Origin: JARIHD01 sp964610985
GTDB taxonomy: Bacteria; Patescibacteriota; Saccharimonadia; Saccharimonadales; UBA4665
Assembly (NCBI GenBank): GCA_964610985.1
Contig: CAZSZJ010000037.1
Coordinates: forward strand, 1-10,180
DNA length: 10,180 nt
Direction of reading: 5' to 3'
Shown: one piece after another, positions 1 to 6,104 of the stretch
Position numbering within the stretch: the first letter of the stretch is position 1
Layout: the number at the start of each line of letters is the position of its first letter
The notes under the pieces: generated by a model
What the model saw: only the letters and a program-made list of their open reading frames with translations
The model's database searches: none
Told to the model about the DNA's origin: nothing
Translations under genes and position numbers: made by a program

Positions 1-25
1 GCTCGTCGATCTTTAGGATGGTGAG

Positions 26-202
26 CTAGGCTTTCTCGGCGCGCAAAAAACGATTTTCTCGCATGCCCTGATGCGCAATATCCCACAGTTTACCTAACCG
101 GTCACCGATCTTACGCGAAGCGTTGGCAAACTCGTCCTCATGCACTTTAGTGTTATGAAACGCGAGTAAACCAAAGACCGCGACAATTGCTAGCTCAAAC
201 AT
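26..202 (-). CDS. Small protein with one membrane segment
   Basis: I do not recognise this 58-residue protein. It starts with a hydrophobic stretch (MFELAIVAVFGLLAF, residues 1-15) that looks like a single N-terminal membrane anchor, and then continues as a polar, charged helix-prone region rich in Arg, Lys and Glu (EDEFANASRKIGDRLGKLWD, ending RENRFLRAEKA). The topology is probably N-terminus outside or embedded, with a basic cytoplasmic tail. An in-frame GTG at 211 would add three residues, but it lies upstream of the predicted transcription start, so the ATG at 202 is preferred. It lies downstream of the sigma gene with 54 nt between and its own promoter-like box. Nothing can be said about function; the 25 bases beyond its stop are too short to identify. 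Confidence 0.6.
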   Translation of the reverse strand: MFELAIVAVFGLLAFHNTKVHEDEFANASRKIGDRLGKLWDIAHQGMRENRFLRAEKA

Positions 203-213
203 ATGCTTCACAC

Positions 214-219
214 ATTATA
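214..219 (-). promoter_or_regulatory. Extended -10 box before the small membrane protein
   Basis: TGCTATAAT is a full extended -10 element. Usual spacing gives a start at about 207, only 5 nt before the ATG at 202, so the mRNA would be nearly leaderless. An AGGAGGA at 235-229 lies upstream of the box; it would not be on this transcript and is 26 nt from the ATG, so it is probably unrelated. Confidence 0.55.
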
Positions 220-256
220 GCAAATATTTCCTCCTGCAAAGTGCATATAGTCATTA

Positions 257-1465
257 TTATTTTGTGCGTGATCCCGGTAGGGGCGGCCCAACCGAAGTTC
301 GGCCGGTTTTGACCGCCAGGACTGACAGGTTGGCAGTATTCCCCGGCTCGTCACGCACATCAACCACCAAGGACTTTTTCTGGGAGTCTAAGATCGCCCT
401 AAGGGCAGCCAGCGTTCGTGCTTCACGCTTTTGGATACGATCCGGGCTGACGTCGAGCAAGACTGCTATCTGTTTGTTAGATCGGGGTTCGCCATCATCA
501 ATGCCATAGCGCAGCCGTATAATCTGCCGGTCTTCCATATTTTTTAAGGAGCCGATCGCTGTGGCGATGGCTTCGACAATGCATTGCCGTTCAATATATT
601 GACCAATCTCATCTGCCGGGTTGGCAATAACTTCCTCGGGCAGCAGTACTGCAGGTTCCCCATCGCTGTCCCATGTTTCTTCTAAGGCTGCATGAGGAAA
701 TTTCATTTCCTCTAGCGGAACATGGTGGGCGGCGGTATGGACATAGTGAAGATCGAGTATCTCGCGCCGTTCCCACCTTTCGAGGTCGCCCTCGTAGGCT
801 ATGGTGGCGAGGTCAGCCGTTTCGTGCTCTTTTTGCAGATCGCCAGCCCTTCGTTGCAAAGATTGTGACATCCTGGGACCTAACAGATCTCTAATTTCTT
901 CATGGTCCAAAGTTTGGAATATTTCGTTTGAGATGACACGATGAGCGTATCTAATGAGCCTTAGGGGCGCATCAACTGAGGCGTGCCCGGTGTGATAGTT
1001 CTTTAATGCTTTTATAAGTCCCATGATTGCATTTTGCATGCGGTCTTCCAGCTCGGCGTAATGAGAGGCATAGCGGATGGTGTCGCCTAGAGAGCCGCGG
1101 GCTATACGAAAAGCATTGGGTGCATTTACCTCAATAAGTGTGCGCCCGGCATGCATGCCTCTCCGTTCTTCCTCCGATAGCTGCTTCTTGGTTTCGAGCA
1201 GTTGAGGGTCGGGGTTTCCCGATGACATGGCAATCTGTGCTTCTACTTGCTCTAATTGCTGGGAGCTATGCTGGCCTTTCGCGTATATCGCCAAAAGTTC
1301 TTGCTCTTCTTTCATGGTGAGCTTTCCGGAAAGGTCGCTACTATGATGTCTGGCCAAGTATGCGATGGTGTGGTCATAGGGCAAAGGGCTGAGATCTTGC
1401 GGTGTTGGCTCGTATGACTCTACGCCTGTAGGAAAGGCGGTTAATTCAGCATCGTAAGGCTTCAT
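257..1465 (-). CDS. Divergent sigma-70-family RNA polymerase sigma factor
   Basis: A 402-residue sigma-70-like protein that should guide RNA polymerase to promoters. A region 1.2-like part (31-64: DHTIAYLARH ... LTMKEEQELLAIYAKG) is followed by region 2 (about 108-188), with DRMQNAIMGLIKALKNY matching the core-binding helix, and region 4 (about 296-357), with IIRLRYGIDDGEPRSNKQIA and a helix-turn-helix VSPDRIQKREARTLAALR. Between them, residues 190-290 do not resemble a normal region 3. In region 2.3/2.4 the paired Trp and the Gln/Thr that read the -10 box in E. coli sigma-70 align by eye with R172, Y173, R176 and S179, so DNA recognition may differ. A tail of about 40 residues follows region 4. 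It lacks an SD, and a -10-like box places transcription start at its ATG. It is probably an alternative or lineage-specific sigma, not the housekeeping one. Confidence 0.8.
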   Translation of the reverse strand: MKPYDAELTAFPTGVESYEPTPQDLSPLPYDHTIAYLARHHSSDLSGKLTMKEEQELLAIYAKGQHSSQQLEQVEAQIAMSSGNPDPQLLETKKQLSEEERRGMHAGRTLIEVNAPNAFRIARGSLGDTIRYASHYAELEDRMQNAIMGLIKALKNYHTGHASVDAPLRLIRYAHRVISNEIFQTLDHEEIRDLLGPRMSQSLQRRAGDLQKEHETADLATIAYEGDLERWERREILDLHYVHTAAHHVPLEEMKFPHAALEETWDSDGEPAVLLPEEVIANPADEIGQYIERQCIVEAIATAIGSLKNMEDRQIIRLRYGIDDGEPRSNKQIAVLLDVSPDRIQKREARTLAALRAILDSQKKSLVVDVRDEPGNTANLSVLAVKTGRTSVGPPLPGSRTK

Positions 1466-1471
1466 AAAGGT

Positions 1472-1477
1472 AATATA
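1472..1477 (-). promoter_or_regulatory. -10-like box adjoining the sigma factor start
   Basis: TATATT ends 6 nt before the ATG, so usual spacing puts the transcription start exactly on the A of ATG (1465), a leaderless arrangement. No SD is present before this ATG. An overlapping TATAGT (1483-1478) could serve instead and give a 6-nt leader. Confidence 0.45.
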
Positions 1478-1500
1478 CTATAAAGTTCGACTACAGTGTG

Positions 1501-2376
1501 TCAGTTTAGCTTGAGTGCAAAGTTGGCGAGTGTCAGTTTGGGGTTGGCATTGGTGGCTAGGGCCTGCTGCGCTTCGGTGGCGATTTTGAGGACGTGGTGC
1601 CATTGTTTTACTTTGGCGGGGTCTTGTTTATCTGCCGCTTGATTAAGGCCGGTCTGGGCGATGTGCTGCAGGGCTTCAAGGGTCGAAATGGCTGCGGGTT
1701 TTTGTTTGGACATGCCTTCTACCATAGCGAGTCTTTCAAAAACAGGACTTTGCAAAAGAAGTTTTGCCTGCGAAACGCCAGCCAGCAGTGGATGGTCGGA
1801 TTCATCATGCAGGAGTGCGTGCATGAGGCCTGGGAGGCCTCCACTCAGAAAATAACTTTGAGTGATGGCCGAGACTTCTTTGCCTAGTTTTGCAAAATGG
1901 GCTTTTATATCGTTTTCGGATGGAGCAAATAGTGGAGTTGTCTGGACGCGTGACAGAATAGTTGGCAAAACAGCGCGTTGGTTATCGGCTGTTAGGATAA
2001 TGAGCGTGTCGGCTGGCGGTTCTTCAAGCAACTTTAGGAATGCGTTTTGCGCCTCTATGGTCATGGTTTCGGCATGCTCTACGATGATAATGCGACGCAG
2101 CTTGCCTTTGCCTGTAGTGCGTAACTGCAGAAAACGCTGAAGACCCCGGATGGAATCGATGGAGGTCGTTCCTTTTTCGTCGGGTTGAGATCGCTTAAAG
2201 TACGGATGTCCGGCGAGTTTTGCTTGGTTTACTTGCAGAATATCCGCGGCAATACTCTGCGCCAGTGCGGCTTTTCCCATGCCGTTGACGCCGATCAGCA
2301 TTACCGCATGCACAGGATTGGCTAAAAATTGTGCGACGTGCTGTTTGACGACATGATGCAGAACAAGGTGCTCCAT
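1501..2376 (-). CDS. holB: DNA polymerase III delta-prime-like clamp-loader subunit
   Basis: A 291-residue AAA+ protein of the clamp-loader family, which helps load the beta sliding clamp onto primed DNA. Seen: a P-loop-like GVNGMGKA at 29-36 where the usual Ser/Thr after Lys is Ala; HPYFKRSQPDE and TTSIDSIRGLQRFLQL, the delta-prime-type link to IIIVEHAETMTIEAQNAFLKLLEEPP (96-121); and LPTILSRVQ (137-145), equivalent to the SRC segment that supplies the arginine finger. The zinc-binding cysteine module between P-loop and Walker B is missing, and Walker B is VEHAE rather than DExx, so it is probably not an active ATPase, as is usual for delta-prime. The ATG directly follows the TAA of the fusion gene (TAAATG), with GGAG 7 nt upstream. 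It ends with TGA, the only TGA stop among the long genes here. Confidence 0.82.
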   Translation of the reverse strand: MEHLVLHHVVKQHVAQFLANPVHAVMLIGVNGMGKAALAQSIAADILQVNQAKLAGHPYFKRSQPDEKGTTSIDSIRGLQRFLQLRTTGKGKLRRIIIVEHAETMTIEAQNAFLKLLEEPPADTLIILTADNQRAVLPTILSRVQTTPLFAPSENDIKAHFAKLGKEVSAITQSYFLSGGLPGLMHALLHDESDHPLLAGVSQAKLLLQSPVFERLAMVEGMSKQKPAAISTLEALQHIAQTGLNQAADKQDPAKVKQWHHVLKIATEAQQALATNANPKLTLANFALKLN

Positions 2377-3690
2377 TTAGCGCTCCATGTATTTGCTAAA
2401 TTCTGGAGGCAACGGCGCGGTGAATATTTTACGTTCATTGGTTTCGGGCATAACTATTTCGAGGCTAAAGGCATGCAGATATAGCCGATCGCCATACTTG
2501 CCCTGGCCATACAAAGCGTCACCAATAATGGGGTGGCCTAATTTATGCAAATGCACGCGCAATTGGTGAGTGCGACCGGTCTTGGGCTTGAGCTCTAGCA
2601 GGCTGGCATGCTCGTTTTTTTGTAATACCTTGTACCGGGTTATGGCAGGTTTGCCGTTGGGGCCGACGCGGAAGGTGGCTGGAGCTTTGGGGTTGCGTTC
2701 GATGGGCATGTCTATGACGGCTTCATCTTCTGTCAGGTGACCTTCTATGATGGCAGCATAGGTTTTTTGGACGGTGCGGTCGGCAAATTGTTTTTGCAAA
2801 AAGCTCATTGCCTTTTGGTTTTTGGCACAGATCATGACTCCGCTCGTCGGACGGTCTAGGCGATGTACGATGCCAGCACGCTCGCCGGTCAACTCCGTAA
2901 CATGCTGGCGCAAAAATGTAGCAACGGTAGCCTCGGGGTTAAACGCGCCCTGGGTGTGCGTTAAGACGCCGGTTGGTTTGTTGATGACGAGTATGTCATC
3001 ATCTTCGTATAGGACCGGCAGATCAATCGTGGCGCTCGAAACTTGCAATGAACTCAGATCAGCATCAAGCACGGTATTCGAGAGTATTCTTGCGCCGGGT
3101 CGCAGCAATTTGTCCTCGTGCTTTACCAGGCCTTTTTCAAATAGCTTTGCGAGCGCAGCGCGCGAATAGAGGGGATACTGATTGGCGAGTACCTGGTCGG
3201 CGCGCATGGGGCGAGGTTTAAATTTAACCCCTGTCACTTCGGACGTGCTCCGTTCTGCTCCCATGGCTTTCCAGAGTTTGGCGGCGGGTACGCGGCGGTA
3301 CGGTTTGGGCGGCAAGCCGGGGTCATGCACAATGTAATCGTCGCCGTCTTTGTCGATAACCAGCACAGCATGAACCTCAAATCCGGGCTTATCATTCAGA
3401 GCCTTCGAGTTCAATGTCATAAACACGAGACGATCGTCGCTGAGCATGTCGTCAATATCCTCCAAAGTAGCTTTGCCAGATCCGACAGTGTGTATGTCAA
3501 ATCCTTGTTTGGTCATACGTTCCCATGCTATCGCTGTATTGGCTGGCTGATCGGGCAGAAAACCTGACATCTTTTCCATGTCTTCCCAACTGACCTTGCG
3601 GTCCACAAAATGGTCGAAGAGCATGCGATACACCGCTACGGCGCAGTGCAAATTATCCTCGTGGTTTTCATAAAACGGAACTTTTTTCAT
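2377..3690 (-). CDS. C39-like cysteine-peptidase-fold domain fused to S4/RluA pseudouridine synthase
   Basis: This 437-residue protein appears to join two unrelated parts in one continuous frame. Residues 1-150 resemble C39/papain-like domains: KKVPFYENHEDNLHCA with candidate nucleophile C16, TLNSKAL around N94, EVHAVLV with H107, and YIVHDPGLPP with D123, a plausible Cys-His-Asp triad. Residues 162-215 look like an S4 RNA-binding domain (SRAALAKLFEKGLV ... RPGARIL). Residues 222-437 are an RluA-family pseudouridine synthase: LPVLYEDDDILVINKPTG, catalytic motif HRLDRPTSG with D279, and KTGRTHQLRVHLHKLGHP. The second part should isomerise uridine in 23S rRNA or tRNA; the job of the first part is unknown. 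The frame is open to 3801, but that would overlap trpS; the ATG at 3690, 4 nt after the trpS stop, gives the natural N-terminus. Its TAA is immediately followed by the next ATG. Confidence 0.88.
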   Translation of the reverse strand: MKKVPFYENHEDNLHCAVAVYRMLFDHFVDRKVSWEDMEKMSGFLPDQPANTAIAWERMTKQGFDIHTVGSGKATLEDIDDMLSDDRLVFMTLNSKALNDKPGFEVHAVLVIDKDGDDYIVHDPGLPPKPYRRVPAAKLWKAMGAERSTSEVTGVKFKPRPMRADQVLANQYPLYSRAALAKLFEKGLVKHEDKLLRPGARILSNTVLDADLSSLQVSSATIDLPVLYEDDDILVINKPTGVLTHTQGAFNPEATVATFLRQHVTELTGERAGIVHRLDRPTSGVMICAKNQKAMSFLQKQFADRTVQKTYAAIIEGHLTEDEAVIDMPIERNPKAPATFRVGPNGKPAITRYKVLQKNEHASLLELKPKTGRTHQLRVHLHKLGHPIIGDALYGQGKYGDRLYLHAFSLEIVMPETNERKIFTAPLPPEFSKYMER

Positions 3691-3694
3691 GGGG

Positions 3695-4732
3695 CTATCC
3701 GCGCAGGCCAATGACTTTTTGGGCGCGCAGTAATGTGGCGTTGGCTGTTTCGCGGAGTGTGTTTTCGCTTCGCTCCAGTTTTTCTGCCAGGGCTTGGTCA
3801 TCTACGGCCCTTAAACGCGTTTGGAAGTCGGTCAAAAAGTCGGATACTACCTCGGCGGTAGCTTTTTTGAGCTCGCCGTAGCTGGTTTTGCCTTCCCACT
3901 GCGAAACAACGTCGCCAAGGGGCTTGCCAGACAAAAGCGCTAAAATTTGTAGTAAGTTACTAATGCCCGGTCGCTCCCGGACATCATATCTGATTTCGCC
4001 GTAGCTGTCGGTGGCCGCACTCATGATCTTTTTGGCGGCAGCGGTGGGTTCGTCACCCAGGAAAATGACGCCGCGCCCGGTGTCATCGCTTTTGCTCATT
4101 TTTTTGACAGGATCAATCAGGTCGCGAATGCGCAGGCCTTGGTCTTTTCCAAAAAACTCGTGCTGTTTTCGTACGGGCAGCGGAACGGTAAAAATCTGGC
4201 CAAACTGATTATTGAACCGCTCAGCAATGTCGCGGGTAAACTCCAAGTGCTGGGTTTGGTCGTCGCCTACGGGCACATAACTGGCGTTATATAGCAGAAT
4301 GTCGGCCGCCATCAGTACCGGATAGTTAAAGAGGCCGACGCTAATGCGCTCGTCGCCAAGCTTGGCAGTCTTGTCTTTAAACTGCGTCATGCGACTCATT
4401 TCACCAAAACCGGTAAAGCAGTCCAAGATCCATGTCATTTCGCTATGCGCAGAAATGTAGCTTTGGCGATATACGTGAATGTCATCATTATCCAGGGGTA
4501 GGCCAGCTGCAACATACAGCCGCACATTGTGCCGGATTTGCTCCTGGAGCCGTGAATGGTCGATGGGTGTCGTAAAGCTATGCAAATCCGGCACAAACAG
4601 ATTGATCTGATAATCGCTTGAGCGCGTTCGCGCCATATCAATCATAGGCAGCAGCGCGCCAAAATAATTGCCGATATGCAAATCGTTATTAGCCCGCAGG
4701 CCGGTCAAAACTACTGGTTTACTCATCTTCAT
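3695..4732 (-). CDS. trpS: Tryptophan--tRNA ligase (TrpRS)
   Basis: A 345-residue class Ic aminoacyl-tRNA synthetase (343 residues from the second ATG at 4726) that charges tRNA-Trp with tryptophan in the cytoplasm. The HIGH-type motif is DLHIGNYFGA (17-26), followed by QINLFVPDLHS (42-52), MAADILLY (141-148), VGDDQTQHLE (155-164, the region shaping the Trp pocket) and the KMSKS loop at 211-215. The C-terminal anticodon-binding helices continue to the end (YGELKKATAEVVSDF and so on). Length is normal for bacterial TrpRS. The start is uncertain: a TATAAT box abuts the first ATG, and initiation at the second would be leaderless. Upstream lies an attenuator-like leader; downstream, 4 nt separate its TAG from the next ATG, so it heads an operon with the fusion protein and the delta-prime gene. 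Confidence 0.96.
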   Translation of the reverse strand: MKMSKPVVLTGLRANNDLHIGNYFGALLPMIDMARTRSSDYQINLFVPDLHSFTTPIDHSRLQEQIRHNVRLYVAAGLPLDNDDIHVYRQSYISAHSEMTWILDCFTGFGEMSRMTQFKDKTAKLGDERISVGLFNYPVLMAADILLYNASYVPVGDDQTQHLEFTRDIAERFNNQFGQIFTVPLPVRKQHEFFGKDQGLRIRDLIDPVKKMSKSDDTGRGVIFLGDEPTAAAKKIMSAATDSYGEIRYDVRERPGISNLLQILALLSGKPLGDVVSQWEGKTSYGELKKATAEVVSDFLTDFQTRLRAVDDQALAEKLERSENTLRETANATLLRAQKVIGLRG

Positions 4733-4928
4733 TATTATACCTTATTTGATTGGCCGGATGTTCATTTATGATCTGATCGCTTATATCCCGCCAAAGCTGG
4801 TCCAGTTCACTTATCGTCATTCTGACTCCTGCCGAACCGAAACTTTGTATGCGGCCGTCGTCTAGCGGAATAAGCGACTCTCTTTTTGGCTGATCATTAT
4901 CTTCTGGACGTTGCACGTTCTTTTCCAA
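4719..4928 (-). CDS. Small hypothetical protein upstream of trpS
   Basis: I do not recognise this 69-residue protein (TTG start), or 33 residues if translation begins at the internal ATG at 4820. It is polar and acidic toward the end (LDQLWRDISDQIINEHPANQ, then NNEDE), with no membrane segment, signal peptide or cysteine. The frame stays open upstream to a GTG at 5063, but that start would run through the terminator hairpin, so the SD-led starts after the terminator are preferred. Its last codons overlap trpS: the TAA stop falls 8 nt inside the trpS frame counted from the ATG at 4726, which would couple the two genes. It could also be an untranslated part of the trpS leader. Confidence 0.4.
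   Translation of the reverse strand: MEKNVQRPEDNDQPKRESLIPLDDGRIQSFGSAGVRMTISELDQLWRDISDQIINEHPANQIRYNNEDE
4734..4739 (-). promoter_or_regulatory. -10 box (TATAAT) adjoining the trpS start
   Basis: A consensus TATAAT lies 1 nt before the first trpS ATG (4732). Usual spacing puts transcription start at about 4727, so the mRNA would begin at the second ATG (4726), which would then be leaderless. No clear -35 box is seen. This would give trpS a second, attenuator-independent promoter. Confidence 0.5.
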
Positions 4929-4933
4929 AGCTG

Positions 4934-4939
4934 CCTCCT
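4934..4939 (-). promoter_or_regulatory. Shine-Dalgarno site for the small ORF before trpS
   Basis: A perfect AGGAGG lies 5 nt before a TTG codon (4928) that opens the reading frame ending at 4719. A second site, AGGAG at 4830-4826, lies 5 nt before an in-frame ATG at 4820. Both starts are thus SD-led at the same spacing, which supports translation of this frame. Confidence 0.5.
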
Positions 4940-4962
4940 GCCCTCTTCTGCCTGTTACATGT

Positions 4963-4989
4963 AAAAACCGCCGGGTTGGTGGCGGTTTT
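4963..4989 (-). terminator. Intrinsic terminator/attenuator hairpin before trpS
   Basis: AAAACCGCC and GGCGGTTTT form a 9-bp stem with an 8-nt loop, and the 3' arm runs into five T residues on the minus strand. It is the best intrinsic terminator in this part of the window. It may end transcripts from the methyltransferase gene, act as the OFF state of the trpS leader, or both; an exact 10-base complement to its 5' arm upstream (5043-5034) favours regulated termination. Confidence 0.8.
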
Positions 4990-5014
4990 CTTGATACTTT
5001 GCTTTTCTGGTGTG

Positions 5015-5101
5015 TCAGGCGAACACAGAGAACAAACCGCCACAGTGTCGGGTGGTAAACCACAAGCTATAAGTTGTTATTTGTGGGCGGATTTGTTTCA
5101 C
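5015..5101 (-). CDS. Possible leader peptide with one Trp codon
   Basis: A short frame of 28 residues from GTG (5101), or 31 from ATG (5110), ending in TGA. The GTG falls at the predicted transcription start, so it would be read as a leaderless start; the ATG overlaps the -10 box and would not be transcribed from that promoter. The peptide includes TTYSLWFTTRHCGG, with its single Trp codon (5062-5060) inside the 3' arm of the first leader hairpin and 17 nt before the antiterminator segment. In trp-type attenuators, stalling at Trp codons selects the antiterminator. One Trp codon is fewer than usual, so this is tentative. Confidence 0.3.
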   Translation of the reverse strand: MKQIRPQITTYSLWFTTRHCGGLFSVFA

Positions 5102-5108
5102 AAACTGC

Positions 5109-5114
5109 ATTATA
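5109..5114 (-). promoter_or_regulatory. Extended -10 promoter of the trpS leader
   Basis: TGGTATAAT is a full extended -10 element (TG-N-TATAAT). It starts 22 nt after the methyltransferase stop. Normal spacing places the transcription start at about 5102-5101, i.e. at the GTG at 5101. No convincing -35 box is seen, which extended -10 promoters can tolerate. Confidence 0.6.
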
Positions 5115-5135
5115 CCATGACTCTTTAATAATTCG

Positions 5136-6095
5136 CTAGGATTTCTTTAACTTACAGACAAAGAACGCTTCGATATCGGGACTGGGTTTGAGTCGCATGC
5201 ATTCTTTTATCTGCGGACTAAAGGCGCGGCCGTTCCATTCGGCGACGGGTTGTACTCTATTGGGTAGGTCAAGGCTAAATGGCATAATCTGAGCGTCATC
5301 GTGTGACCGTAAGAAGTAGTCGATAACGGCTTCGTTTTCTTCGGGGGCCATGGTGCACGTGCTGTAGACGAGTGTGCCGCCAGGCTTAAGGAGTTGCCAT
5401 GCCTGGCCAAGGATGCGCTTTTGCAGCTGCTGGAGGCGCTTGATTTGCGCGACCGACCAGGTGCTGAAGTCTTTGTTGTTTGCCAGGTTCATCATGCCTT
5501 CGCCACTACAAGGCGCGTCGAGTAATATTTTGTCAAACTGCTGGCCATCGAGTTTGCGCGAGAGCTGGGTGGCGTCGTAAAGTGTGTAGTTTGCGATCTG
5601 AGCGCTTAGCCGAGCCATGTTTGCCTGCAATTTGGCAAGGCGTGCCCGCGAGTTGTCGTTGGCCCAAATAATGGCTTGATTGTCTGTGCGTGCCGCGATG
5701 TGGCTGGTTTTACCGCCGGGTGCAGCACAGACGTCCAGGATAATTTCGCCTGGGCATGGATCAAGCACCATAACCGGTAGCCAGCTGGCCGCATTCTGAA
5801 TAAAAATGAAGCCGTCCATAACGGACTCACTGTCTCGAATGTCGGCTACCGGGACCGTGAGCTTATACCCTTCCTTGACCCATTCGTATTGCTCTCCCGC
5901 TCCTACTGTTTGCAGCCAGTTTGTCGCTGGTTCTAAGCTAGTGCTCTTAAGTGTGTTTACGCGGATACTTTGCTGTCTCGTAGTTCTTAGAAGCACTTCG
6001 GCTTCAGGCTGAGAAATGCGTAAAGCAACTGCCGTGCGTTCAATAAGCTGCCGCCGTTTTTGAATTATCTTTTCGCTCTGGTCTTTTCGTTTCAT
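5136..6095 (-). CDS. RsmB/NOP2/Sun-family RNA (cytosine-5) methyltransferase
   Basis: A 319-residue class I SAM-dependent methyltransferase of the NOL1/NOP2/Sun family, which makes 5-methylcytosine in rRNA or tRNA. Motifs in order: the N-terminal RNA-binding part with SIRVNTLK (43-50), QNAASWLPV (100-108), SAM-binding motif I DVCAAPGGKTSH (121-132), motif IV LLDAPCSGEGMM (191-202) with C196, and motif VI STCTMAPEENE (245-255) with the second key cysteine C247. There is no NusB-like N-terminal domain as in RsmB and no long C-terminal domain as in E. coli RsmF, so the exact target base cannot be named. The frame is open to a TTG at 6113, but that codon lies in the terminator stem; the ATG at 6095 (MKRKDQSEK) with AGGA just upstream is preferred. 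It ends 22 nt before the -10 box of the trpS leader. Confidence 0.92.
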   Translation of the reverse strand: MKRKDQSEKIIQKRRQLIERTAVALRISQPEAEVLLRTTRQQSIRVNTLKSTSLEPATNWLQTVGAGEQYEWVKEGYKLTVPVADIRDSESVMDGFIFIQNAASWLPVMVLDPCPGEIILDVCAAPGGKTSHIAARTDNQAIIWANDNSRARLAKLQANMARLSAQIANYTLYDATQLSRKLDGQQFDKILLDAPCSGEGMMNLANNKDFSTWSVAQIKRLQQLQKRILGQAWQLLKPGGTLVYSTCTMAPEENEAVIDYFLRSHDDAQIMPFSLDLPNRVQPVAEWNGRAFSPQIKECMRLKPSPDIEAFFVCKLKKS

Positions 6096-6104
6096 CTCAA
6101 TCCT

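Larger units (their letters stand above)
4963..5102 (-). promoter_or_regulatory. Candidate attenuator leader upstream of trpS
   Basis: This 140-nt stretch has no long gene, and four segments of the minus-strand RNA can pair in exclusive ways. Segment 1 is AAAUCCGCCCAC (5094-5083), segment 2 GUGGCGGUUU (5043-5034), segment 3 AAAACCGCCAC (4989-4979) and segment 4 GGCGGUUUUU (4972-4963). Segments 3:4 form a terminator, 2:3 pair perfectly over 10 bases as an antiterminator, and 1:2 can pair with two bulged bases. A separate hairpin (5086-5060, CCACAA/UUGUGG plus AUAA/UUAU) lies between 1 and 2, and a smaller one (about 5029-5008) between 2 and 3. A short frame with one Trp codon crosses the region. 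The pairing is seen directly; control of trpS by Trp or tRNA-Trp is inference. An independent small RNA is the main alternative. Confidence 0.5.

Noticed and set aside
264..3567. Several plus-strand open frames of 60-131 codons opposite the sigma, delta-prime and fusion genes
   Set aside because: They lie antisense to genes with clear family motifs, have no recognisable products or good SD sites, and are the expected shadows of long minus-strand genes.
3691..3801. A longer N-terminus (37 extra residues) for the peptidase-fold/RluA fusion
   Set aside because: It would overlap the end of trpS by about 100 nt; the ATG at 3690 follows the trpS stop by 4 nt and gives a family-like N-terminus.
4719..5063. 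A 114-residue reading of the small ORF starting at GTG 5063
   Set aside because: It would run through the terminator hairpin and leader and has no SD; SD-led starts at 4928 and 4820 fit better.
4963..5102. T-box riboswitch, SRP RNA or other known structured RNA in the trpS leader
   Set aside because: No T-box consensus (AGGGTGGNACC-type) before the terminator and no SRP GGAAGGAAGCA-type loop; the GTTTACCA resemblance to 4.5S RNA is too short.
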